64,000 nucleotides of DNA, taken from NCBI RefSeq assembly GCF_017498545.1, contig NZ_CP071793.1, forward strand, positions 9,666,256 to 9,730,255, read 5' to 3'. A program made the position numbers and the translations under genes. The notes under the pieces were generated by a model. It searched no databases. It saw only the letters and a list, made by a program, of their open reading frames with translations, and was not told the DNA's origin. Within the stretch, counting starts at the first letter, position 1. Every line of letters starts with the position of its first letter. Below, one piece after another: positions 45,012 through 53,202 of this stretch. The DNA comes from Sulfidibacter corallicola (GTDB taxonomy: Bacteria; Acidobacteriota; Holophagae; Acanthopleuribacterales; Acanthopleuribacteraceae).

Positions 45012-45712
45012 CGAGACCCCCGACCAAACATATTCGGGGCGATCAAGGCGGGAGCACGCGTGACGCTTCCCCCGCCCGGATCCGCCAACTAAGGGCCGAC
45101 CCGCCAAATCGGTTAGATCCTGGCGAGTACGCTCTGGTGTCGGATGTGCCGTCCTAAACCAAACGATTCGGCCCCATAGCTGTGCGTTTTCTAGGGATAG
45201 CATTTTTTACCACAAGTGCCTGAGCAAAGGAAACCCCAACCGCATCAAAACACGAACTCGATCGACGATCTCGGAAATCGGGCGCACGAGACGCGGATAT
45301 CCGCCCTCGCGGAACCCATGATCGAGGCCGCGGTTGGCCGATTCCGAGACGCACCGACCAACGCTCGGCCGGATCCGCCGCCGAAGCTGCGCCGGTGGAG
45401 TCGCCACCGATGACCATGGTCGATCCGGTCGAGAGGGGTTCGACATTCCAACAAATCGTGGATTGTCCAAGACGCATCGAGATTCCAAGGCCCGTGAAAT
45501 TTTTGTCCAACTTATTTCCCAACCTTGGCCAGCCCTGGTTCAGGGTCCGTTTTTCCGAATAAAACCCTAAAAATTAGCGAATTCCCACTGGCATCCAAAA
45601 AATGCTCGGATAAGATATTAAGGTGGATCAAGCACGATATGGATCTTGACCTTTCCTGGATATGCATTCATTCAGGGAGCTACGAAGAAGGAAACCATCG
45701 AGGGGCAGACCT
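45012..45712. other. intergenic region upstream of the MerR/CarH-like gene
   Basis: No gene was recognised. From about 45540 to 45660 the sequence is AT-rich, with TTGACC near 45648 as a possible -35 element. The region probably holds divergent promoters for the GH25 and MerR-family genes. Confidence 0.4.
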
Positions 45713-46618
45713 ATGACTCAATCTCTATACCCGATGCGTGCCGTCTGCAAACTCACCAATCTCACGGCAGATACGGTACGCGCTTGGGAGCGTCGTTACA
45801 GCGCCATTTGTCCCGGTCGGGTCAAAGGCGGACGCCTCTACTCCCAAGACGAAATCAATCGGTTGAAATTGTTGAAGCGGGCAGTGGACGCGGGTCACCG
45901 AATCGGTCGCATCGCGCATCTCAGCAACGACGACCTGACGACCCTACTCAAGGAATTCCAAGACATTCGCGAGGTACCGCCGGCAACGTCGTACAACGCC
46001 AAGGTCGAGGAAATATTCACATCCTGCAAAGAATACGATTTTCTCAAGGTGGATCAAGAACTGGAACGGCAGGCGAGCCTGCAGAGCACCAAGCGATTCC
46101 TCCAGGAAATCGCGGTACCGCTATGCGAGCGATCGGAACAGGAGTGGATGCAGGGCACGATCACCATGGGCCAGAAGCACATGTTGTTCGTGTTGTTGCG
46201 CAGCCTGATGGGCACCCTGATTCGGTTGCGCGGCAATCAACTGGAGCCCGGCACGGTGATGTTGTTCACGACACCGATGCAGGGCACCTATGAATTCGGA
46301 TCGCTGATCGCGGCGGCGATGGCCAGCGAGGTCGGCATTTACGGCCTCTACCTGGGACCCAACCTGCCCGATTGCGAGATCGTGATGGCCGCCAAGCGGA
46401 CATCGGTTTCGGGCGTGGTGCTTTGGCTGTCGGCCGGATCGGGCCGGGACCCGCACACGGTCGAGGTGGTTCAGGGCATCAAACGCTGCCTGCCCAAGAG
46501 CTGCAGCGTGGTGGTGGGCGGCCCGATCGAGCCGCCGATTCGCGATGCGATGGAGGCCCTGGATATCCATTGCACGCCGACCTACGAAGATTTCGAGGCT
46601 TATCTACAGCGGCGATGA
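45713..46618 (+). CDS. CarH/LitR-like MerR regulator with altered cobalamin site
   Basis: A 301-residue regulator. An N-terminal MerR winged helix (YPMRAVCKLTNLTADTVRAWERRY) is followed by a four-helix cobalamin-cap domain with Trp145 and His156 in the W-x9-x-H arrangement, and a Rossmann-like B12-binding domain (about 178-301). CarH-type photoreceptors carry GERHExG, whose His ligates cobalt. Here the aligned sequence is QGTYEFG, with Tyr193 in place of the ligand. The YLGPNLP and VVVGGP motifs of the fold remain. It may sense a cofactor differently or act without B12, as reported for CarA-type paralogues. GAGG lies 9 bases before ATG 45713. It is a solitary gene. Confidence 0.88.
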   Translation: MTQSLYPMRAVCKLTNLTADTVRAWERRYSAICPGRVKGGRLYSQDEINRLKLLKRAVDAGHRIGRIAHLSNDDLTTLLKEFQDIREVPPATSYNAKVEEIFTSCKEYDFLKVDQELERQASLQSTKRFLQEIAVPLCERSEQEWMQGTITMGQKHMLFVLLRSLMGTLIRLRGNQLEPGTVMLFTTPMQGTYEFGSLIAAAMASEVGIYGLYLGPNLPDCEIVMAAKRTSVSGVVLWLSAGSGRDPHTVEVVQGIKRCLPKSCSVVVGGPIEPPIRDAMEALDIHCTPTYEDFEAYLQRR

Positions 46619-46734
46619 GCTTCACGAAGCGGGGATTCCACGATCGGAAGCGATCGGGGGATCTCCTGCCCTCACATTCGGCGACACCGCAGCGGATGAA
46701 ACCGTCGCGCCAAACCGCCGAAACACCGGCGTTC

Positions 46735-46970
46735 CCGGTTCCCGCATCTCGTGAGAGACGTTGGGCCTGTAGGTTGAGCAGCCTGCCATACCGGCCGTGC
46801 TCAACCAATCGAAGCAACCCATGCATCGACAACAAGTTACACCAACGAGCGAAGCACAGCATCTCCCTCGCGACCCCAATCCGAAGCCGCAAAGTCAAAG
46901 TCCCCGCATCGTGAGTGGGGCGGTAAGGCAGGCTGCTCAACCTACAGACATTCCATCACTTACACACATC
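46735..46970. repeat. dispersed GC-hairpin repeat, copy 6
   Basis: It contains GTTCCCGCATCTCGTGAGAG, ACGTTGGGCCTGTAGGTTGA, CATACCGGCCGTGCTCAACC with AATCGAAGCAACC, CTCCCTCGCGACCCCAATCC, and GTCCCCGCATCGTGAG. Word order matches the unit at 20.8 kb with divergence. Two outward copies of the phrase GTAGGTTGAGCAGCCTGCC (and its complement near 46930) make the element an inverted repeat of about 190 bases. No gene is seen in the gap. Confidence 0.75.
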
Positions 46971-47009
46971 CGGGCACTTCTGGCAACGACGTTTCGACGT
47001 ACTCCGAAA

Positions 47010-48431
47010 TCACACCGTGCGCGAGAAGCGGCGATCGCCGTTCAGCTTCGGCAGATAGGCGTCGAAAACCATGGCGACGTTGCGCAGCAGCAGTCGACCC
47101 GTTTCGGTGGTGCGATACCGCTGGTCGTCGCGAATCAGCAAACCGTCGCGCGTCATTTCGTCCAGACGTTCGCGGGCGCCCGGGAAATACTGGTCGAACG
47201 GGATCCCGACCATCGCCTCGATCATGTCCAAATCCACCTGTGAGCGGCACATCAGGTGGTTGATGATACCGCGCCGGAGCCGATCGTCCTCGGTGAGGAC
47301 CACGCCCCGCCAGGTCGCGGGTCGCGACTCTTCGATGCTGCGCTCGTAGGTTCTCAGGTCGTTGTGATTTTGCACGTACAACCCGTCGAACATGGAAATC
47401 GCCGACATGCCGAAGCCCAGCATCTCCAGGTCGGGCATGGTGGTGTACCCCTGGAAGTTGCGGTGCAGCCGATCGCGCGACAAGGCCTGGGCCAGCGGAT
47501 CGCTCGGCTTGGCGAAGTGGTCCATGCCGATCGCCACGTACCCGGCCGCGGCGAGCGACTCGACGGTTTGCTGCAGGATTTCGAACTTTTGTTCGGGCCT
47601 GGGCAGATCGCTCTCGCGAATCAGCTTCTGGTGCGGCTTCAGCCAGGGCATGTAGGCGAAATTGAAAAGCGCGATTCGCTCGGGGGCCAGGTCGATGACC
47701 GCATCGAGGGTGTGTTTGAAACTCCCGGGCGTCTGCAGCGGCAGCCCGTAGATCAGGTCCATGTTCACCCCGGCCTGGGAAAGGGTTCGCCACGACTGCA
47801 GCAGGCTGGTGACCTTTTCCAGCGAGAGCCGGCGATTGATCGCTTTTTGGACCTTGGGATCGAAATCCTGAATGCCCATGCTGATGCGGTTGAAACCGAG
47901 GTCGTGACAGTGTTCCAGGCGCGCCTCGTCCAGCAGGCGCGGATCCACCTCGATCGAGATCTCGGCCTCGGGCTGAATCACGAACCGCCGCCGCAGGGTC
48001 GTCATGAGGGCTTGTAATTGTTGGGGGCCGGCATAGTTGGGCGTGCCGCCGCCGAAATGGAGCTGAAATACCCGTCGATCTCCGCGCAACCACTCCGAAG
48101 TCAAATCTATCTCGCGCTGGATCACGGCGATATGGTCGGCGATCTGGTCCGGCTTGCGGCTCACGCGCATGTTGCAGCCGCAGTACCAGCAGAGCTGGTG
48201 GCAAAAAGGGACGTGCACGTAGAGCGAAAGACCTTTTTCGGTATCGCAACGCTGGCCGAGGTGCTCGAGCACCTGGTCACCCTGAACGCCGTCGTGAAAC
48301 TGAACGGCGGTAGGATAGGAGGTGTAGCGGGGACCCGCCTTGTCGTAGCGCTGAATGAGATCCCAATCCCAGGAGGTGGGGCCGGTCCCGGCGGCAGGCT
48401 GGGACGCGTTGACTTCTTGAAGGGTTTGCAT
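47010..48431 (-). CDS. hemN: oxygen-independent coproporphyrinogen III oxidase
   Basis: A 473-residue radical-SAM enzyme that decarboxylates coproporphyrinogen III in haem synthesis without oxygen. It begins near GPRYTSYPTAVQFHD. The cluster-binding motif is VPFCHQLCWYCGCNM (Cys-x3-Cys-x2-Cys plus the following Cys typical of true HemN). FGGGTPNY, ISIEVDPRLL, RISMGIQDFDPKVQ and the C-terminal HemN domain (HLMCRSQVDL) follow. ATG 48431 has GAGG about 10 bases upstream. Length and the GNMRV-like CGC motif favour HemN over HemW. A strong hairpin with a T-run sits directly upstream in its leader. Confidence 0.96.
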   Translation of the reverse strand: MQTLQEVNASQPAAGTGPTSWDWDLIQRYDKAGPRYTSYPTAVQFHDGVQGDQVLEHLGQRCDTEKGLSLYVHVPFCHQLCWYCGCNMRVSRKPDQIADHIAVIQREIDLTSEWLRGDRRVFQLHFGGGTPNYAGPQQLQALMTTLRRRFVIQPEAEISIEVDPRLLDEARLEHCHDLGFNRISMGIQDFDPKVQKAINRRLSLEKVTSLLQSWRTLSQAGVNMDLIYGLPLQTPGSFKHTLDAVIDLAPERIALFNFAYMPWLKPHQKLIRESDLPRPEQKFEILQQTVESLAAAGYVAIGMDHFAKPSDPLAQALSRDRLHRNFQGYTTMPDLEMLGFGMSAISMFDGLYVQNHNDLRTYERSIEESRPATWRGVVLTEDDRLRRGIINHLMCRSQVDLDMIEAMVGIPFDQYFPGARERLDEMTRDGLLIRDDQRYRTTETGRLLLRNVAMVFDAYLPKLNGDRRFSRTV

Positions 48432-48464
48432 ATGCCGGGTGCCTCGCTTCGGTGCCGTTCGCAC

Positions 48465-48530
48465 AAAAAAAACGGACCTCCCCAATCGTTAACCGCAGGT
48501 AGTCTCAAGTACTGCGAATTGGAAAGGCCC
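48465..48530 (-). terminator. terminator/attenuator hairpin in the hemN leader
   Basis: On the minus strand GGGCCTTTCCAAT (plus 48518-48530) pairs with ATTGGGGAGGTCC (48474-48486), allowing G-U pairs. An inner CGCAG/CTGCG helix lies in the loop, and eight T follow. It ends only 34 bases before the hemN ATG, so it either attenuates hemN or ends a separate small RNA. Confidence 0.7.
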
Positions 48531-49258
48531 GGAAACCAAGGTTCTTCTCCCCGAAGGACATCCCGTTGGCAAGGAAACCCTACGGAACGGGCGTCTTAGG
48601 GAATCAGTGGTTACTCTGGGAACTGGCGCTCAGAAGAGACGAAATCCTGTGTGTGGGGGTCAGTCTCTACGTCTTTCCGACCGCCAATTACCGGGGTGCC
48701 ACTAGTCGCGTTCGCTACACGGGCGACGTGTTTCGCTAGGGCAAGTTCGACGCCAAAATGGCAAAGCTTTGAATTACAGAAACTTACAATCGCCAGCCGG
48801 TTTTTTCGGGAGACCCGAAAGAAGCGATCTGAGAAATATTCCGCAAATCACCTCATGTCACTGCGAAATAGTTCGCAGTCACTCCCCAAAATATCGAAAA
48901 GTTCCGCAGGTCGCGCGGTCACGAAGGTCCGCGGCCCAGCAGACCGGCTCTCGCGAAGGGGCCCGCCAGTCTGCGGAATTTTCCCCAACTCGGCCGTTAG
49001 AACCGGCCGATCTTCCCGATTTCGGGTTCGAAACGCCCGCAAATCGGCGATCGACGCGCCTTTCGGGCGGTTCCGGGACAGGTTCTTCTTGAAGGGAAGC
49101 GATTGCATGGAGATAATACGAGATCAGCTCCCTTTCCGGCTTTCTACCTGATTGTAGATGGGTTTCCCCCAACATCCACGTTTCGAAAAGACCGCCTTTC
49201 GCGGCCCGTTCTCCCCTATTCGAACGCCTCTCGATGAAACGCACAGGAGTCATCCTCA
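48531..49258. other. hemN leader/upstream region, possible structured RNA
   Basis: Between the hairpin and the divergent ABC transporter gene no protein gene was recognised. On the minus strand about 48540-48680 is structure-rich, for example CCCGTT and AACGGG enclosing 18 bases. A GACCCCC segment near 48655 could pair with GGGGAGGTC of the terminator, as in a long closing stem of about 190 bases. It does not match tmRNA, RNase P or SRP RNA signatures; a 6S-like RNA or a cis leader are both possible. Confidence 0.35.
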
Positions 49259-50149
49259 TTGATACTTTCGGTTGAAGACGTTTCCAAGACCTTTGGTGCC
49301 ACCAAAGCCGTGAAACAGGTGAGCTTTTCCATACCCGAAGGCCGGATCTGCGGCTTTCTGGGACCCAACGGCGCCGGCAAGACCACCCTGATCCGCATGA
49401 TCATGGACATCTACAAACCCGACGTGGGCACGGTCACGCTGGGGAAGGGCCTCGAAGACGCGAAGCGCAAAAACCATATCGGGTACCTGCCCGAGGAGCG
49501 CGGTCTCTACACGAAGACCAAAGTGCGCGAGACCCTGCTGTACTTCGCGCGCCTGAAGGGCCTCGATGCGGCCAAGGCCAGTGAGAACACCGATTACTTT
49601 TTGGATCGCCTGGGTATGACACCCGTGGCCGACACCCAAATCGAAAAACTGAGCAAGGGCAACCAACAGAAGATCCAGTTCATTTCCGCGATCGTCTCGC
49701 GCCCGCGCCTCCTGATTCTGGACGAACCCTTTTCGGGCCTGGACCCGGTCAACGTGAGACTGGTCTCGGAAGTGATCCGCGAGCTGCGGCAATCGGGCAT
49801 CTCGATCGTGCTGTCGACCCATCAAATGGGTCAGGCGGAGACCTTTTGCGAGCAGATCTTTCTGTTCAACAAGGGAGAGCTCATTCTTTCGGGCGAGCTG
49901 GAACCCATCATCCAACAGAACAGCGGCGGATCCCTGATCGTGGAAACGGAACGGGAACTGGCCGCTTGCGATCTGTTCGACATCCTGGAACGGGAAGAAC
50001 GCCGGACCAAGATCGAACTCAAACCCGACATTACCACCCAGGACCTGCTGCACTGGCTGGCGTGGCAGTCGGCCGGCCTGATCTCGCTGCAGCCCTACCG
50101 CGTACCCCTGGCCGATATCTTCATTCGTGAGGTCGCCGCCCATGGCTGA
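49259..50149 (+). CDS. ABC transporter ATPase (NatA-like)
   Basis: A 296-residue ATP-binding subunit. Walker A is GPNGAGKTT. The Q-loop region contains HIGYLPEERGLYTKTKV, the signature is LSKGNQQK, Walker B is LLILDEPFSGLDP, and the H-loop is LSTHQMGQAE. The C-terminal 70 residues form the extension seen in NatA/YhaQ-type ATPases (DUF4162-like). The start is TTG 49259, with AGGAG 9 bases upstream. It overlaps the permease start, so the two make one exporter, possibly for sodium, a drug or a lipid. Confidence 0.94.
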   Translation: MILSVEDVSKTFGATKAVKQVSFSIPEGRICGFLGPNGAGKTTLIRMIMDIYKPDVGTVTLGKGLEDAKRKNHIGYLPEERGLYTKTKVRETLLYFARLKGLDAAKASENTDYFLDRLGMTPVADTQIEKLSKGNQQKIQFISAIVSRPRLLILDEPFSGLDPVNVRLVSEVIRELRQSGISIVLSTHQMGQAETFCEQIFLFNKGELILSGELEPIIQQNSGGSLIVETERELAACDLFDILEREERRTKIELKPDITTQDLLHWLAWQSAGLISLQPYRVPLADIFIREVAAHG

Positions 50150-51506
50150 TTTTGCCAAAGTTGCCACCGTCGCCAAGCGCGAGTACCTCATTCAGGTCCG
50201 CCGCTGGAGTTTTTGGTTGTTTACCCTCGGCATGCCGATCTTTTTCCTGCTGATCGGCGTGGTGATGTTCGCCATCGCCTTCTTCTCGATGCGCTCCCAT
50301 ATGAGCGGCGAAGGACCGGAGATACCGCGAGTGATCGGCGTCGTCGATCCGGCCACCTTGATCGACCTGGACACGCTCAACGCCCAGGAAATCGAGGAGA
50401 ACAGCAGGGACGAACTTTCGGGGATCACCGCCTTGGTCCTGGAAGAATTCGAACTGCCGGAAACCATGGTTCAGGGCGCGACCGATGCCCTGGCCGCCTC
50501 CGGCTTGGGCGATGCCTTTCAATACAAGCCGATTGCCGACCTGGAAACCGGCAAGACGGCGCTCCGCGAGAAGGAGATGCGGGCCCTGCTGGTGCTCTCC
50601 CCTTCGTTCCGCGAAGATTTCGAAGCCCAGCTCTGGCGGTTGGACGAAGAAACCGCCAAACCCGTCTCGCTTCACGACGTGGAACAGCAACTGAGCCGCA
50701 AGTTCCTGCTCGAACATTTCGGGGAAGACGAAATCGCACATATCCTCGAGCCGCTGGACGAAGTGAAACGCACCTACGTTCAAGAACCCGAGCCGGAGGA
50801 GGAAGAGGAAGACGAACGAGCGCTGACCATCAGCCAGATCTCGATCGGTACGACTTACATGATGGCCTTGATGCTGTTGGTCCTCACCTCGACGGATCGC
50901 CTGCTGCGCGGCCTGGTGGAGGAGAAACAGAACCGCGTCATCGAGATCCTGCTGTCGTCGGTCACCGCCGATCAACTCATGGGCGGCAAGGTCCTCGGCC
51001 TGGGCGGGCTGGCCTTCACCCAGTTCGGCGTGTGGATGCTGATGGGCTTCATTCCGGGCGCCCTGTTGTTGCGATCCTTCGATATCGGTATCTTGTCGAT
51101 GATCGGGTTCTCGCTGTACTTCGTGTTGGGCTACCTCCTGATCGCCACCCTGATTCTGGGCTTCGGTTCGTTGGTCAACACCTACCAGGAAGCGAGTCAA
51201 TGGACCTTGATCATCGTGCTGGGCTTCATCTGCCCGATGTACGCCATCCCGCTGCTCATCAACGATCCCAGTGCCCTGACCGGACGCATCCTGACCTTCA
51301 TTCCCTTCACGTCGCCCATCATGGCCGTCTTCCGGCTGGGCGCGGACCAGTTGCCCCTGTGGGAAGCCGCCGCCAGCCTGATCGTCCTGGCCCTGTCCAT
51401 CGTCGTGGCGTTGAAGGTATGCGGCAAAATTTTTCGTCTCGGCATCCTGCTCACCGGGAAGCCACCCAACCCGGCACGCCTGTTCAAACTCCTGAGAGAT
51501 GCCTAG
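50142..51506 (+). CDS. ABC transporter permease (NatB/YhaP-like)
   Basis: A 454-residue ABC-2 permease. It has one N-terminal membrane segment (WSFWLFTLGMPIFFLLIGVVMFAI), a large extracytoplasmic domain (about 55-235) ending in a Glu-rich stretch EPEPEEEEEDE, and five further segments. The domain before the second membrane segment includes the LVEEKQNRVIEILLSSVTADQLMGGK motif typical of NatB/YhaP exporters. ATG 50142 has GAGG 8 bases upstream and overlaps the ATPase stop. It pairs with the ATPase. Confidence 0.92.
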   Translation: MADFAKVATVAKREYLIQVRRWSFWLFTLGMPIFFLLIGVVMFAIAFFSMRSHMSGEGPEIPRVIGVVDPATLIDLDTLNAQEIEENSRDELSGITALVLEEFELPETMVQGATDALAASGLGDAFQYKPIADLETGKTALREKEMRALLVLSPSFREDFEAQLWRLDEETAKPVSLHDVEQQLSRKFLLEHFGEDEIAHILEPLDEVKRTYVQEPEPEEEEEDERALTISQISIGTTYMMALMLLVLTSTDRLLRGLVEEKQNRVIEILLSSVTADQLMGGKVLGLGGLAFTQFGVWMLMGFIPGALLLRSFDIGILSMIGFSLYFVLGYLLIATLILGFGSLVNTYQEASQWTLIIVLGFICPMYAIPLLINDPSALTGRILTFIPFTSPIMAVFRLGADQLPLWEAAASLIVLALSIVVALKVCGKIFRLGILLTGKPPNPARLFKLLRDA

Positions 51507-51569
51507 GCATCGGCGGTGACCGCACCACCGTCCTCCGCGCGCAAATCTACATCAAGGAACCCAGAACCC

Positions 51570-53069
51570 ATGCGTATCGGCGATTCCCTTTTTCACGCGT
51601 ATCGACCCGCAACCGAAGCGGAAGGTGAGCGATGGCTCGCGGAACAGCCTTGCGCGGCCTGCGATCGCGCCGAACCCGACGCGATCGTCGAAAAGGGCGG
51701 CATGCTGAAACTCGGCAAACTGCTGTACTTCGAAGCGGTGAAGGAGTGTCCCTGCGGTTTCGCCAATCGGCTGTTCCTTCACGCCAACGACATGCTCCGA
51801 GCACGAGGCGACAGCGGGATCAAGTCCACCGCCGAGGCGTTCCGAAGCGTGTGCGATGCAGGGCTGGTGGAACCGGCCGAGCTACACGAATCGATCACCG
51901 ATATCATGCTGGCGGTCTTTCGCAAGGATCCGGATTGCGCCCTGACCCGTGCGGTCACCTGCACCCAACGACTCCCCAAACACCCGATGGCCTGGTACAA
52001 CCTGGGTTGGCTCTACGGTGAACTGGGCCGGATCTACGAGGCCATCGCCTGTTACGGGATCTGCCTGGACCTGGATCCCGAGCTGTTGGACGCCTGGTAC
52101 AACCAAGCGGTCATGTCGGCCAAGCTGGGCTACGCCTCGATGGCGGTCAACCAATTGGGTCAGGTGGAAATGCTGGCGGAGAAAAAGGGGACGCCGATTC
52201 CGGGCCTGCAGAAACTTCTGGCCGATACGATCACGCCGCTGGCCTCCGAACCGGGCCGCTTCGGGCAAATCCTGATCGTGGAAAACGAATGGTCGCGCGA
52301 AATGAACATCAAGGCCCAAGGACAGGGCGGCAGTTACCGCACGCCCCCGGCCGCCAGCGTGAACCCCGAACTTCCCGAGGGACCGGGCCCGGTGCCCAAC
52401 AGCTTTTTCAATATCGCCTGGTTCCTGCCGGCACTGACCGCACCGAAAGGCCGCGGGCTCTTCCTGGGCATGGGTCCCTGCGCGGGGCCGGTGGGTTTGC
52501 TGGCGAATTTCCCGGATCTACAGATCGATGCGGTGGAGGCCTGTCCGAACGTAATGGCCATGGCACGCCAGTGGTTCCCCCTCGTGGGCCACTACGAAAC
52601 GACGGGCCGCTTGAAACTGATCGAGGCCGAGGCCGGCGCCTTTCTCGACGGTTTCGATCGGGAAACCCGCTACGATTTCGTGGTGTTCGACCTGTTCGAC
52701 GGCGAGATGCGAACGCCGCAGGTGCTCGACGAACCGAGATTGCGCCGCCTGATCACCGCCTGTGACTCGATCTGGATGAATTTGATCGGCCGCGCCGTCG
52801 ACGAGGAGATCAAGCAGACGGCCGAGCTGTTCGAACGCTGCGGGCTCCCCTGGCAATACCTGGCCTGTACCCTGCCCGATCACCTGATTCGCCTGACCCC
52901 GGCCAACTGGATCGCGGGCACCCGAACCGTCGATTCCGAATCGCTGAAATCCTTCGTTCCCTTCGCGGACGCCCCCGATCACGAATCGCTGCACCTGTTC
53001 CGCGCCCACTACGCGCTGTTGGGTGAATGGGTGGGCAATCGCGACATGTTGGACCTGATTCGCGCCTAG
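51570..53069 (+). CDS. TPR protein fused to a spermidine-synthase-like methyltransferase fold
   Basis: A 499-residue soluble protein. The N-terminal part has Cys pairs (CAACD, CPCGF) that may bind metal. Residues about 125-220 form TPR repeats (MAWYNLGWLYGELGRIYEAIACYG, then ELLDAWYNQAVMSAKLGYAS). The C-terminal half is a Rossmann methyltransferase/spermidine-synthase-like domain with LGMGPCAGPVGLL as a degenerate motif I, IDAVEACPNVMAMARQWFP as motif II and YDFVVFDLFDGEMRTP as the acidic motif. The glycine-rich loop is altered, so SAM binding is uncertain. It lies 63 bases after the ABC permease and is probably co-transcribed. Function unknown. Confidence 0.65.
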   Translation: MRIGDSLFHAYRPATEAEGERWLAEQPCAACDRAEPDAIVEKGGMLKLGKLLYFEAVKECPCGFANRLFLHANDMLRARGDSGIKSTAEAFRSVCDAGLVEPAELHESITDIMLAVFRKDPDCALTRAVTCTQRLPKHPMAWYNLGWLYGELGRIYEAIACYGICLDLDPELLDAWYNQAVMSAKLGYASMAVNQLGQVEMLAEKKGTPIPGLQKLLADTITPLASEPGRFGQILIVENEWSREMNIKAQGQGGSYRTPPAASVNPELPEGPGPVPNSFFNIAWFLPALTAPKGRGLFLGMGPCAGPVGLLANFPDLQIDAVEACPNVMAMARQWFPLVGHYETTGRLKLIEAEAGAFLDGFDRETRYDFVVFDLFDGEMRTPQVLDEPRLRRLITACDSIWMNLIGRAVDEEIKQTAELFERCGLPWQYLACTLPDHLIRLTPANWIAGTRTVDSESLKSFVPFADAPDHESLHLFRAHYALLGEWVGNRDMLDLIRA

Positions 53070-53202
53070 GCTCGACCGCCCGGCACCGGCATCTTTCAGC
53101 GGTCTTGCGGGCAGCCGGCCGAACGACGGTGCCGACCGGTGATCCTCTTTTTTCTGTGCTATAAAAGATGGCCAAATCACATGGAAACCAGGGAGCTCAC
53201 TG

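Noticed and set aside
48531..48680. tmRNA, RNase P or SRP RNA upstream of hemN
   Set aside because: None of the diagnostic conserved words of these RNAs is present; only a general structured-RNA call is supportable.
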